DNA of 7,854 bases from Syntrophomonadaceae bacterium. Lineage in GTDB: Bacteria; Bacillota; Dethiobacteria; DTU022. The notes under the pieces are model-generated. The model did no database searches. It was not told where the DNA came from and saw nothing but the letters and a program-made list of their open reading frames with translations. Location: positions 1 through 7,854 of the forward strand of contig PXBM01000222.1 in NCBI GenBank assembly GCA_003566935.1, read 5' to 3'. A program made the translations under genes and the position numbers. Positions within the stretch are counted from its first letter, which is position 1; each line of letters begins with the position of its first letter. Shown here in pieces: positions 1 through 6,463 of this stretch.

Positions 1-465
1 GGTAATAATAAAGAATCCGGCACCAGTCAACGTTGATATCAAGGCAGCATACAACCAGTAAGGGTTGAGGTTAAAAAAAATGATAACTAAAAGTGTTACT
101 CCAAAAGATTGAATGTACAGGTTCGCGGAATCATAGATATAATAAATCATTAAAAAGCAACCAGCTACAATAATAGAATAGATCCCGATAAGTTCTTTAA
201 GATAGGCCCAGGAAGCTTCAAATTGGAGTAAGGTGAATAAGACAAATACCAGGATTAAAAATCCCAGCCTGATATAAAATATTTGCATTATGGTTTGAAA
301 TTCCCGATTAACAAAATAGTCGGGAATTATGAAAAGGAAAAATAAAAAACCAAGGACCAGGACAGCAAGCCGAATATATTTAATGGTGCTGCTAACTTCA
401 TTATGCAAATACTCTGCTTCCAGCTTCTTATCTTTTATGGTCCCTGTCAGCCTGTTAAATTCCAT
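1..465 (-). CDS. Multi-pass membrane protein, N-terminal part (runs off left edge)
   Basis: An uninterrupted minus-strand frame of 155 codons starts at ATG 465-463 and leaves the window without a stop, so the C-terminal part is missing. The first 28 or so residues are polar and charged (begins MEFNRLTGTIKDKKLEAEYL). After that come about five hydrophobic segments, near residues 30-47, 62-79, 92-110, 118-131 and 136-154, joined by short loops, for example IIPDYFVN after the first. A short charged N-terminus followed by a compact membrane block resembles the sensory membrane domain in front of diguanylate cyclases (GGDEF) or other signalling output domains, but no output domain is visible, so this is only a guess. 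The frame is open upstream to a TAA at 567-565 with no other in-frame ATG, GTG or TTG. A weak GAGAG lies about 12 nt before the ATG. The gene is divergent from the enoyl-CoA hydratase gene. Confidence 0.72.
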   Translation of the reverse strand, partial: MEFNRLTGTIKDKKLEAEYLHNEVSSTIKYIRLAVLVLGFLFFLFIIPDYFVNREFQTIMQIFYIRLGFLILVFVLFTLLQFEASWAYLKELIGIYSIIVAGCFLMIYYIYDSANLYIQSFGVTLLVIIFFNLNPYWLYAALISTLTGAGFFIIT

Positions 466-578
466 GAATGCAATATTCTCTCTATTTTTTTTTATTCCTC
501 TTTTGTGGTAATATCTCTGACCATATTTAGGAGCATGATTTCCTGATTCACTTAAATATGCTACTTAGTACTCAGTGA

Positions 579-587
579 TGGTATAAT
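579..587 (+). promoter_or_regulatory. Extended -10 promoter for the enoyl-CoA hydratase gene
   Basis: The sequence TGGTATAAT is a perfect TATAAT hexamer (582-587) preceded by the TGn extension. There is no good -35 hexamer 16-18 nt upstream, which fits an extended -10 promoter. It would start transcription near 594, leaving a leader of about 42 nt before the ATG at 636. Prediction from sequence only. Confidence 0.5.
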
Positions 588-622
588 TATTCATAGCTTG
601 TAGCAAAAACTTTTAAACAAAG

Positions 623-628
623 AAGGAG
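623..628 (+). promoter_or_regulatory. Ribosome binding site of the enoyl-CoA hydratase gene
   Basis: AAGGAG lies 7 nt upstream of the ATG at 636 and supports that start. Confidence 0.75.
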
Positions 629-635
629 CGAAGTT

Positions 636-1418
636 ATGCCTAAAATAACGGTAGAAGGAAAAAAGCATACCCTGTTGATCGGCTTAAACCGCCCGGAAAA
701 AATGAACGCCTTCAACCTTGAGATGTACACAGAGCTTGCAGCAGCACTCGGTAAGCTCCATCATGAACAGAATTTACGATGCGGCCTTTTATTTGCCCAC
801 GGTGATCACTTTACTTCCGGCCTGGATATGGTTAAGTGGGTCGAGGTGTTTAGCAGCGGTTCTTTCCCCTCACTTCCGGAAAGCTCCCGCGACCCTTTCG
901 GCCTTGACCAGGAGAGAATTCTAGGTAAGCCACTGGTCATGGCAGTCCAAGGTATTTGCTATACTATCGGCCTGGAGCTAATGCTTGCAGCTGATATCCG
1001 GGTAGCCTCTTCAAACACTCGCTTCGGACAGATTGAAGTGAAAAGGGGAATCTACCCGGTAGGAGGCGCTACCATCCGCTTGCATCAGGAAGTGGGCTGG
1101 GGCAATGCTATGCGCTACCTCTTGACAGGTGATGAAATATCAGCTGAAGATGCTTACCGGATCGGCTTAATCCAGGAAGTAACGGCACCGGGTGAACAAT
1201 TTGAGCGTGCGCTTTCTCTTGCCGAAACCATATGTGAACAGGCCCCTCTTGGCGTGCAAGCCACCCTGCGTTCAGCGCAAATCACCCGCCGTGAAGGAAC
1301 TGAAAAAGCTGTATCCAGACTCCTGCCCGACCTGCAGCCGATTATGCAAAGTGAAGATGCTATGGAAGGAGTCCACTCCTTCATCGAAAAACGCAAGGCT
1401 AACTTTAAGGGCCGGTAA
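636..1418 (+). CDS. Enoyl-CoA hydratase/isomerase (crotonase) family protein
   Basis: A 260-residue cytosolic protein of normal crotonase length. The family binds an acyl-CoA and stabilises its thioester enolate in an oxyanion hole, typically for hydration or isomerisation of enoyl-CoAs in fatty or amino acid degradation. Visible landmarks are the N-terminal LNRPEKMNAFN (17-27), the first oxyanion-hole segment HFTSGLD (58-64), the second segment VQGICYTIGLEL (104-115), FGQIE (130-134) and LTGDEISAEDA (163-173). Glu114 and Glu134 are 20 residues apart and align with the two catalytic glutamates (144 and 164) of rat mitochondrial crotonase, so hydratase chemistry is possible. The usual GGG before the first glutamate is TIG here, seen in some crotonase subgroups. 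The substrate cannot be read from the sequence. The first gene of the plus-strand group, it has its own promoter and ribosome binding site. The following 130 nt hold a PIN-domain remnant in the same frame after the stop. Confidence 0.9.
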   Translation: MPKITVEGKKHTLLIGLNRPEKMNAFNLEMYTELAAALGKLHHEQNLRCGLLFAHGDHFTSGLDMVKWVEVFSSGSFPSLPESSRDPFGLDQERILGKPLVMAVQGICYTIGLELMLAADIRVASSNTRFGQIEVKRGIYPVGGATIRLHQEVGWGNAMRYLLTGDEISAEDAYRIGLIQEVTAPGEQFERALSLAETICEQAPLGVQATLRSAQITRREGTEKAVSRLLPDLQPIMQSEDAMEGVHSFIEKRKANFKGR

Positions 1419-1430
1419 ATTAAAGTTCAT

Positions 1431-1550
1431 AAAAGCTTTTTTAGTACTGATTGCACCAGCTTTGTGATTATGGAAAGCTTGAAAATTGAAGAAGCACTTG
1501 CCTTTGACCGCCACTTTAGCTTTGAGGCATTTGGCTTCGAGCAGGTTTAA
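1431..1550 (+). pseudogene. 3' remnant of a VapC-like PIN-domain toxin gene
   Basis: After the enoyl-CoA hydratase stop the same frame stays open and, from about 1431 to the TAA at 1548-1550, encodes about 39 residues. They read STDCTSFVIMESLKIEEAL followed directly by AFDRHFSFEAFGFEQV. This closely resembles the C-terminal third of VapC-type PIN-domain ribonucleases, which have an S-x-T-D-C-x-S-F segment, a helix with a Met-Glu-x-Leu-x-Ile pattern, then FDxHF and a final GF strand. The two late acidic active-site residues are retained (Asp codons 1449-1451 and 1506-1508). The N-terminal two thirds, including the first catalytic acids, are absent: the hydratase gene ends at 1418. No antitoxin gene is present nearby. 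An internal ATG at 1470 could start a 26-residue peptide, but it has no good ribosome binding site and would not be a functional nuclease. Read as a decayed fragment, with family assignment from motif memory only. Confidence 0.68.
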
Positions 1551-1554
1551 ATAT

Positions 1555-1560
1555 GGGAGG
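1555..1560 (+). promoter_or_regulatory. Ribosome binding site that sets the CPBP protein start
   Basis: GGGAGG lies 7 nt before the ATG at 1568. It overlaps the in-frame ATG at 1553 and is only 1 nt before the ATG at 1562, so 1568 is the best-supported start of the three. Confidence 0.7.
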
Positions 1561-1567
1561 CATGAAA

Positions 1568-2449
1568 ATGGACAGAAAAAAAATAACTATCTTTATAAGT
1601 CTCACTCTCCTCATCAGCTGGACCGCAGCAGGCCTTTATTATTTATCCGGTCTGGAATGGGGCACTCCCTTTTCCCTGGTTTTTGCCATAATATATATGT
1701 TTTTTCCCCTGCTCTGCACTATAATCGTGCAAAAGTTCATCTACAAGCAGCCGGTTATGAAAACCTACGGGGTTGATACTAATATTAACAAGTGGCTCCT
1801 GGTGGCATGGGGACTACCTGTTTTGATTACCTTCGCTACAATCGGTGTTAGCTTTTTATTGCCCGGGGTAAGCTACTCTTCTGAAATGACCGGTTTAACT
1901 GAGTACCTTGGTGACTTTATCACGGAAGATATGATGGACGAAGTGCCGTTTTCACCAGCCGTGATGTTCTGGCTGATGCTTTTACAGGGCATTATCGCAG
2001 GGCCTACCATTAACGCCATTGCTGCCTTTGGTGAAGAACTGGGTTGGCGTGGGTTTTTGCTAAAAGAAACTGCTTCCGCCGGGTTCTGGAAGTCTGCCAC
2101 CTTTATCGGTTTTATCTGGGGCATCTGGCAAGCGCCCCTCATTTTAATGGGCCATAATTACCCGGGCTTTGAAGTTGCCGGGGTATTCATGATGACATTG
2201 TGGTGCATCTTGCTTTCCCCCATGTTCAGCTATATAACTATAAAAGCCAACAGTGTTATTGCCGCGGCAATCCTGCACGGTTCCCTAAATGCTGTGGCTG
2301 GCCTGGCCATTATGCCTCTTACCGGATCAACGCCTCTGCTTACCGGTGTGATGGGACTGGCCGGTTTCCTGGTTTTAGCTGTTATTAACCTTGTCATCTT
2401 CTTTTTCGGCAAACCGGAAGAGCTGATGCAAAGGGAAATCTTTTCATAA
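1568..2449 (+). CDS. CPBP (CAAX/Abi) family intramembrane protease-like protein
   Basis: A 293-residue multi-pass membrane protein, with start chosen by the ribosome binding site. Hydrophobic segments lie near residues 5-26, 34-57, 76-98, 131-153, 174-194, 203-224, 229-249 and 257-281. The CPBP signature is present: EELGWR (156-161) is the EExxxR motif and HGSLN (237-241) is the HxxxN motif. These supply metal or catalytic residues in Rce1-type glutamate-dependent intramembrane proteases. Between them, the segment WGIWQAP (184-190) sits where most members have FxxxH or WGxWHxP, so the usual histidine is glutamine here; a nearby His196 in MGHNYPG may or may not substitute. The substrate is unknown; bacterial members have been linked to prenyl-protein processing, bacteriocin self-immunity and similar membrane roles. 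It starts 17 nt after the PIN remnant and is followed after 25 nt by the agmatinase-family gene, probably co-transcribed. Protease activity is uncertain because of the missing histidine. Confidence 0.85.
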   Translation: MDRKKITIFISLTLLISWTAAGLYYLSGLEWGTPFSLVFAIIYMFFPLLCTIIVQKFIYKQPVMKTYGVDTNINKWLLVAWGLPVLITFATIGVSFLLPGVSYSSEMTGLTEYLGDFITEDMMDEVPFSPAVMFWLMLLQGIIAGPTINAIAAFGEELGWRGFLLKETASAGFWKSATFIGFIWGIWQAPLILMGHNYPGFEVAGVFMMTLWCILLSPMFSYITIKANSVIAAAILHGSLNAVAGLAIMPLTGSTPLLTGVMGLAGFLVLAVINLVIFFFGKPEELMQREIFS

Positions 2450-2457
2450 TTGTTTTT

Positions 2458-2465
2458 AAAGGAGG
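2458..2465 (+). promoter_or_regulatory. Strong ribosome binding site for a TTG start
   Basis: AAAGGAGG lies 9 nt before the TTG at 2475. It decides for a TTG start of the ureohydrolase gene, since no ATG is found at the correct place. Confidence 0.75.
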
Positions 2466-2474
2466 CAGGTAATA

Positions 2475-3368
2475 TTGAAAACCTGGGACTCTTTACCGGT
2501 AATCTGGAACGGGCTGCATAATCGCAATCTCAGTCCGGAGGAAGCCGATGTGGTAGTTATGGGGCTGCCCTTTGATAGAGCGACCTCATTTCGCCAGGGA
2601 GCAGCTGAAGCTCCAGATCGGATCAGGCTTATTTCGGGTCACATCTCTTCAATCACTGAAGATGGAAAATCTCTGGCAGGTATAAAAGTCCTGGATATTG
2701 GAGATCTGGAGCCAGGAAGATTGAGCCAGGAGAAATACTTCTCAGCAATAGAAAATAAAGCAGCTGAACTATTCAAAAAAAACTTTCCCACCTTTATCGG
2801 CGGCGATCATTCACTCAGCATCCCTTTGATTAAAGCAGCTTATAATGTTTATGGCAAGAAATTGGGGGTAATCCACCTTGATGCACACCTCGATTTGTGT
2901 GAGGAACTTGACGGCAACCGGCTTTCACACGGCTGCACTCACCGCAGAACGACAGAAGGAAACGGACTCAACCTAAACAACATCTGCTTTGCCGGCATTC
3001 GTTCTTTTGAACAGCAGGAGCTCGAGTTTATAGAAGGTCAACAAGCTAATGTTATTAAAGCATCTGAAATGTCCAGGCTGGGCATGGATAAAACCGCTGA
3101 TATGATCAAAACAAAGCTTCAACACTGTGAAGTATTTTACTTAACTCTTGATATTGACTTCCTTGACCCGGCAACAGCGCCGGGCACAGGAACCCCGAAA
3201 CCGGGCGGTTTTACGAGCAGGGAATTATTCACCTTGCTCAAAAGGCTTTCCGACCTCAAGTTTATTGGCATGGATGTGGTGGAAGTTTCACCGCCCCTGG
3301 ATCAAAATGATATAACATCCTTTGCAGCCCAGAGGACAATTACCGAAGCATGGGGTTACTTTCTCTAG
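2475..3368 (+). CDS. Agmatinase/arginase-family ureohydrolase
   Basis: A 297-residue protein, the usual length for agmatinases. The family uses a two-manganese centre to hydrolyse a guanidino group to urea; agmatine to putrescine is the commonest reaction. All metal motifs are visible: GGDHS (109-113, His112), DAHLD (136-140, Asp136, His138, Asp140), SHG (151-153) and LDIDFLDP (225-232, Asp226 and Asp228). The C-terminal GMDVVEVSPPLD (265-276) carries the conserved glutamate. The active site looks intact, so the protein should be a catalytic ureohydrolase. The true substrate could also be guanidinobutyrate, formimidoglutamate or another guanidino compound; motifs alone do not separate these. 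No arginine decarboxylase or other polyamine gene is in the window. It starts with TTG after a strong ribosome binding site, 25 nt downstream of the CPBP gene. Its stop codon overlaps by 4 nt the end of the convergent permease relic. Confidence 0.88.
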   Translation: MKTWDSLPVIWNGLHNRNLSPEEADVVVMGLPFDRATSFRQGAAEAPDRIRLISGHISSITEDGKSLAGIKVLDIGDLEPGRLSQEKYFSAIENKAAELFKKNFPTFIGGDHSLSIPLIKAAYNVYGKKLGVIHLDAHLDLCEELDGNRLSHGCTHRRTTEGNGLNLNNICFAGIRSFEQQELEFIEGQQANVIKASEMSRLGMDKTADMIKTKLQHCEVFYLTLDIDFLDPATAPGTGTPKPGGFTSRELFTLLKRLSDLKFIGMDVVEVSPPLDQNDITSFAAQRTITEAWGYFL

Positions 3369-3722
3369 CCGCGCTCATCCTGGCATAGCTTAGAATTGTT
3401 CTTTTTTTCTTTATCTCTTTTAATGCTCTGGTATATTCCCACAACAATGACCGGCAAACCTATATAAAAAATTATTTTTATAGAAATCATTAGCCCAGGA
3501 CCGGTAATCAAAAAGCCTTTTTTCTACTGCCCGCTTGAAAATAAAGTAACTGGCTAAGCCAATTATAACTATAGATAATAACGGCATAAAAAGTGCTGTC
3601 CAGCCCCACATAACGTAAAATTCTACAACCTGTCTGCCCGAGGCAAACCCTCCTCCAAAATGCATGGCAAACCAGGAAAAAACAATAAAATAAATAGAAG
3701 CCGAATAAACACTCTTAGACAT
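3365..3722 (-). pseudogene. Broken YkvI-like membrane permease gene (frame change, probable internal deletion)
   Basis: The frame from ATG 3722 gives MSKSVYSASIYFIVFSWFAM, then HFGGGFASGRQVVEF, a membrane segment near residues 42-64 and DYRSWANDFY (72-81). The GGGFASGRQ pattern in the first membrane helix resembles the YkvI family of APC-superfamily permeases, which are normally about 350 residues. Here the frame ends after 100 residues (TAA at 3422-3420) in a tail with no membrane character (FAGHCCGNIPEH). The neighbouring frame, open from about 3523 to the TAG at 3367-3365, gives IIFYIGLPVIVVGIYQSIKR followed by a lysine-rich tail, which looks like a genuine transporter C-terminus. The simplest reading is an internal deletion joining the two ends out of frame, with the join near 3465-3483. 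AGGAGG (3739-3734) lies 11 nt before the start. An unrelated short membrane protein is the alternative. Confidence 0.62.
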
Positions 3723-3830
3723 TAGTTAACGAGCCTCCTGTTGCAATAATTAGTGCAGATATTTACAGCCGGTACCGAAAGTATAAACTTCAGCATATAT
3801 AATTGATATGGCAGGTTCTCCCTTTGGCTG

Positions 3831-4115
3831 CTAACCCCCGCTGACGGGTAAAATAAAAAAGACCCTGTCACCATCATTCAAGTTGACCCGTTCAAAATCC
3901 TGTTGGAGCACACTTTTATCATTAACCAGGGCCAGCCTAACAGCTGGCTTTCCGGTTTTCGAATCAAACAGGTACTCTGATAAGCGGTGTTTTGAGCTTC
4001 CTAATTTATCCAGCAGATATTTAAGATTGGCATCATTCGGCAACTGCACCGCTACCTCACCGGAAGGATAAGAACCTTCGACCCTGACTTTAACTGATAT
4101 TATTCCTCTCTCCAT
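3831..4115 (-). CDS. MoaD/ThiS-like ubiquitin-fold sulfur carrier protein
   Basis: A 94-residue protein ending in PVSGG, the exposed di-glycine tail that MoaD and ThiS proteins need for adenylation and thiocarboxylation. A pattern near the C-terminus, LNDGDRVFFILPVSGG, matches the family's usual NxGDxVxxxPPxxGG ending. MoaD donates sulfur in making the dithiolene of molybdopterin, the pterin that carries Mo or W. The start is ATG 4115 because GGAG (4127-4124) lies 8 nt upstream; an in-frame GTG at 4124 would overlap that site. It is the last intact gene of the AOR group, 64 nt after the AOR stop, and a MoaD-like gene next to an AOR gene strongly suggests a role in tungsto- or molybdopterin supply for that enzyme. 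A spacer with a perfect inverted repeat separates the two. ThiS or another sulfur-relay role is less likely. At 94 residues it is slightly longer than typical MoaD (about 80). Confidence 0.85.
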   Translation of the reverse strand: MERGIISVKVRVEGSYPSGEVAVQLPNDANLKYLLDKLGSSKHRLSEYLFDSKTGKPAVRLALVNDKSVLQQDFERVNLNDGDRVFFILPVSGG

Positions 4116-4133
4116 GAAAAACACTCCAGGATG

Positions 4134-4164
4134 GGCGCCTGTAAATTAAAATAGTACAGGCGCC
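4134..4164. repeat. Perfect 10-bp inverted repeat between AOR and MoaD-like genes
   Basis: Arm 1 (4134-4143, GGCGCCTGTA) is the exact reverse complement of arm 2 (4155-4164, TACAGGCGCC), separated by an AT-rich 11-nt loop (4144-4154). In the mRNA it would form a stable GC-rich hairpin between the AOR stop and the ribosome binding site of the MoaD-like gene. Neither side is followed by a T-run, so it is not a standard Rho-independent terminator. It could be an mRNA processing or stability hairpin that sets different levels of AOR and the carrier, a dispersed repeat, or a protein-binding site. Confidence 0.85.
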
Positions 4165-4179
4165 ACAAGTTAGTCGATT

Positions 4180-6033
4180 TTAATATAAGTCGCTGGCAAC
4201 ATCATCAAGTTTCAGGCGGCGCAGTGTTTCTTCGGTAGGCAGCCCGGTTTTCACATCCCAGCCCCGCTTCTGATAGTAAGCATCCAGCTCTTTTTCAAAA
4301 ACAGCAGGTTCCATAAACTCACCTGCAGCCGGTCCAGCAGGGATTGGTTCGTGTAGCACTCGGTAGGGTAGGGTATCGTCTTTGCGGGTAGCACCTTCCC
4401 TGGCATTGAATGCTCTTTCAAGAGCATAAACCCGGTCGGCAACATCGAACAGCTCTTCAATCGTGTAATCCATACCGGTAACGTGCTTCATTATGTCCAC
4501 ATAGTCTTCCGAAATAGTTGTTAACCCAAAGATTCCTTCAGTGAATCGGCAGGCAACCAGGCAGTCGGCAAGGGTAGTCATCCGCTGCACATCAACAATA
4601 TATTCACCCTTGCCTTCTTTTTGCTTGCGATCCACTGCCCCTCCCCTTTCGGCAGAGGGCCGCCCATCCTGATGGCTTCCTCCACGGTTTGAAGTAGCAT
4701 AACCAATTGCCATACCGGGATAGCCACGCGGAGAATGCGCCGGTATTTCCAGGCCTTTTGTCTCCATGGCCAATTCTTCAGCATTAAAACGGCGGCCAAA
4801 TTCGCGAGTGCCTGCACCAAGCACTTTGCCAAATCCTTTGTTTGCAGCAATTTGCTTTAACAGTTCCATCATCAGTTTCGGATCCCCATATTTTAATTCA
4901 ATACCACCGGTATCAGCCTTGGTAATCAGTCCTTTTTCAAAAGCTTCGATTGCCATCCCGATAACTGAACCTGCTGAAATTGTATCCAGGCCCATTTCAT
5001 CAGAAAACCGGTCTGCAGCAATAAGAGATTTTAGATCACTGTTAGCCAGGTTGGAACCGTAAGACCAGATAGTTTCATATTCCGGGCCAACCGATTCGGC
5101 CGGACCATATTCTTCGCCCTCCATGCGGAAGAGCTTGGCGCAGCCTATGGGGCAGGAAAAACAGGAAGCGCTTTTTACAAAGGCCTTGTTATGCAGCGCC
5201 TCGCCATTAATCTCATCGGCTTCAGTAAATACTTCAACCTGGTAGTTGCGCGTACCCAATAGTCCCAGCTTGTTGTTGGCGGCAACAATAGCAGGTGTGC
5301 CATAAGTAGGCAGCACTTTAGATGTGGCCGGATTTGCCTGCATGCGCTCTACAATGCCGTCACAATATTTTTCAAGGGCATCCATGTTCGGCACACGGAC
5401 ACCCCCTGATCCCCTGGCAACTATCGCTTTCAGCTGTTTAGAACCCATTACCGCTCCAACGCCACCGCGGCCGGCGGCATGAACACCGGATATTATACAG
5501 GCCATGGGTGACAGGTTTTCGCCTGCAGGACCAATGCAGGTTATTTCACTTTCATGATACTCCTCTTCACTGCGCAGTTTTTCCTGGAATACAAATGTTT
5601 TCATGCCCCAGTAAGGGCCGGCATCGACAAGCCTGGCATCTCCGTCTTCTACTACAAGCATGACCGGCTTTTCTGCACGGCCAGTAATTATCATTCCATC
5701 AAACCCGGCAAATTTCAGCTCCGCACCGAAATGCCCTCCGTAATAAGCATCAATGAAAAAGCCGCTTAAGGGAGAGCGGGTTACCACTACTGTCCGCCCC
5801 CCAACTGCAGGAACACGTGTGCCCTGGACAGGCCCGTTCATCAGGATCAGGGCATTTTCGGGAGAAAGTGGATCTGTTCCTGCCGGGACGGTGTCATAAA
5901 GATAGCGGGCAGCAATTCCATTTCCGCCAATTAAATCGCGAACCATTTCTTCATCAAGCGCTTCAACTTCAACTGTCCCGGTGTTTAAATCTACCCTGAG
6001 AATTTTCCCTGTATATCCACCATACTTAAACAT
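4180..6033 (-). CDS. Aldehyde:ferredoxin oxidoreductase family protein (W/Mo-bis-pterin enzyme)
   Basis: A 617-residue protein, close to the roughly 605-620 residues of archaeal AOR and FOR. The family oxidises aldehydes to acids with ferredoxin as electron acceptor, or runs in reverse, at a tungsten (sometimes molybdenum) bis-pterin site. The N-terminal domain starts with GGYTGKILRVDLNTG (5-19). The [4Fe-4S] ligands are Cys291, Cys294 and Cys298 (CFSCPIGC) plus Cys495 in DCLVACRF; P. furiosus AOR uses Cys288, 291, 295 and 494, an almost identical spacing. The pterin motifs DEMGLD (345-350) and the C-terminal D-C-L-V-A-C region are present, as is GGSHQDG (451-457) around the likely active-site histidine. 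No signal peptide, so cytosolic. The start has AGGAGG (6046-6041) 7 nt upstream and overlaps the ferredoxin gene's stop by one base (TAATG), implying translational coupling. The aldehyde substrate and the metal are not readable from sequence. Confidence 0.93.
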   Translation of the reverse strand: MFKYGGYTGKILRVDLNTGTVEVEALDEEMVRDLIGGNGIAARYLYDTVPAGTDPLSPENALILMNGPVQGTRVPAVGGRTVVVTRSPLSGFFIDAYYGGHFGAELKFAGFDGMIITGRAEKPVMLVVEDGDARLVDAGPYWGMKTFVFQEKLRSEEEYHESEITCIGPAGENLSPMACIISGVHAAGRGGVGAVMGSKQLKAIVARGSGGVRVPNMDALEKYCDGIVERMQANPATSKVLPTYGTPAIVAANNKLGLLGTRNYQVEVFTEADEINGEALHNKAFVKSASCFSCPIGCAKLFRMEGEEYGPAESVGPEYETIWSYGSNLANSDLKSLIAADRFSDEMGLDTISAGSVIGMAIEAFEKGLITKADTGGIELKYGDPKLMMELLKQIAANKGFGKVLGAGTREFGRRFNAEELAMETKGLEIPAHSPRGYPGMAIGYATSNRGGSHQDGRPSAERGGAVDRKQKEGKGEYIVDVQRMTTLADCLVACRFTEGIFGLTTISEDYVDIMKHVTGMDYTIEELFDVADRVYALERAFNAREGATRKDDTLPYRVLHEPIPAGPAAGEFMEPAVFEKELDAYYQKRGWDVKTGLPTEETLRRLKLDDVASDLY

Positions 6034-6449
6034 TACACCGCCTCCTCTCCGCAGACATATATGGCCTCAGTGGGGCAACGTTTTTCGCACTCGGGGCTGC
6101 CACCGCAAAGGTCACATTTATAGGCCAGATCTGTTTCTTCATTAAACCAGATCGCGTCATAGGGACATTCATCAACACAGATAGCACAACCAGTGCATAG
6201 CGATTCATCCAGGGTTACCATACCTTCCCCATTAGGCTGTATAAGCGCCTCGGCCGGGCAGACTGCCACACAGGGAGCGTCACTGCAATTTTGGCAAACA
6301 TCTGTGCTGGTTGTATCCGGCATGATCCCGCATTTCTTGCTGATCCGTGCCAGCTTGGGACTATAGATACCGTTGTAGCGTGCAGAGCACACTAACTGGC
6401 AAATCCTGCAATCCGTGCACTTGTTTTCATCAACACATAGTTTTGGCAT
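6033..6449 (-). CDS. Ferredoxin-like iron-sulfur subunit with four [4Fe-4S] motifs
   Basis: A 138-residue protein with four cysteine groups: C11xxC14xxC17xxxC21, C52xxC55xxxxC60xxxC64P, C85xxC88xxC91xxxC95P and C112xxC115xxxxxC121xxxC125P. Sixteen cysteines in this arrangement match the electron-transfer subunits of the DmsB/HybA type, which usually carry four [4Fe-4S] clusters, with the first and last and the middle two cysteine groups sharing clusters. There are three extra cysteines (5, 40 and 133). It has no signal peptide, so it is expected in the cytosol. It lies directly before the AOR gene and overlaps its start, so it is most likely the dedicated partner that carries AOR electrons to ferredoxin or another acceptor. 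AAGGAG sits 7-12 nt before the ATG at 6449, overlapping the stop codon of the dehydrogenase gene; the intergenic gap is 12 nt. Confidence 0.9.
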   Translation of the reverse strand: MPKLCVDENKCTDCRICQLVCSARYNGIYSPKLARISKKCGIMPDTTSTDVCQNCSDAPCVAVCPAEALIQPNGEGMVTLDESLCTGCAICVDECPYDAIWFNEETDLAYKCDLCGGSPECEKRCPTEAIYVCGEEAV

Positions 6450-6456
6450 TTTTTTA

Positions 6457-6463
6457 CTCCTTT
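6457..6463 (-). promoter_or_regulatory. Ribosome binding site of the iron-sulfur subunit, overlapping the upstream stop
   Basis: AAAGGAG (read on the minus strand, 6463-6457) overlaps the TAA (6464-6462) of the dehydrogenase gene and precedes the ATG at 6449 by 7 nt. The overlap suggests that the two genes are translated from one mRNA. Confidence 0.65.

Noticed and set aside
1553..1567. Earlier ATG starts at 1553 and 1562 for the CPBP protein
   Set aside because: The ribosome binding site at 1555-1560 overlaps the first and is too close to the second; it is well spaced for 1568.
3392..3408. AGAA/TTCT mini-hairpin plus T-run after the agmatinase gene as its terminator
   Set aside because: The stem has only 4 AT-rich pairs, and the T-run is part of the lysine-rich coding tail of the permease relic on the other strand.
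4116..4124. GTG start at 4124 for the MoaD-like protein
   Set aside because: It overlaps the GGAG that serves ATG 4115, and no better site lies upstream of it.
4134..4164. Inverted repeat as a Rho-independent terminator of AOR
   Set aside because: No T-run follows the stem on either strand, and the MoaD-like gene downstream in the same direction needs to be transcribed.
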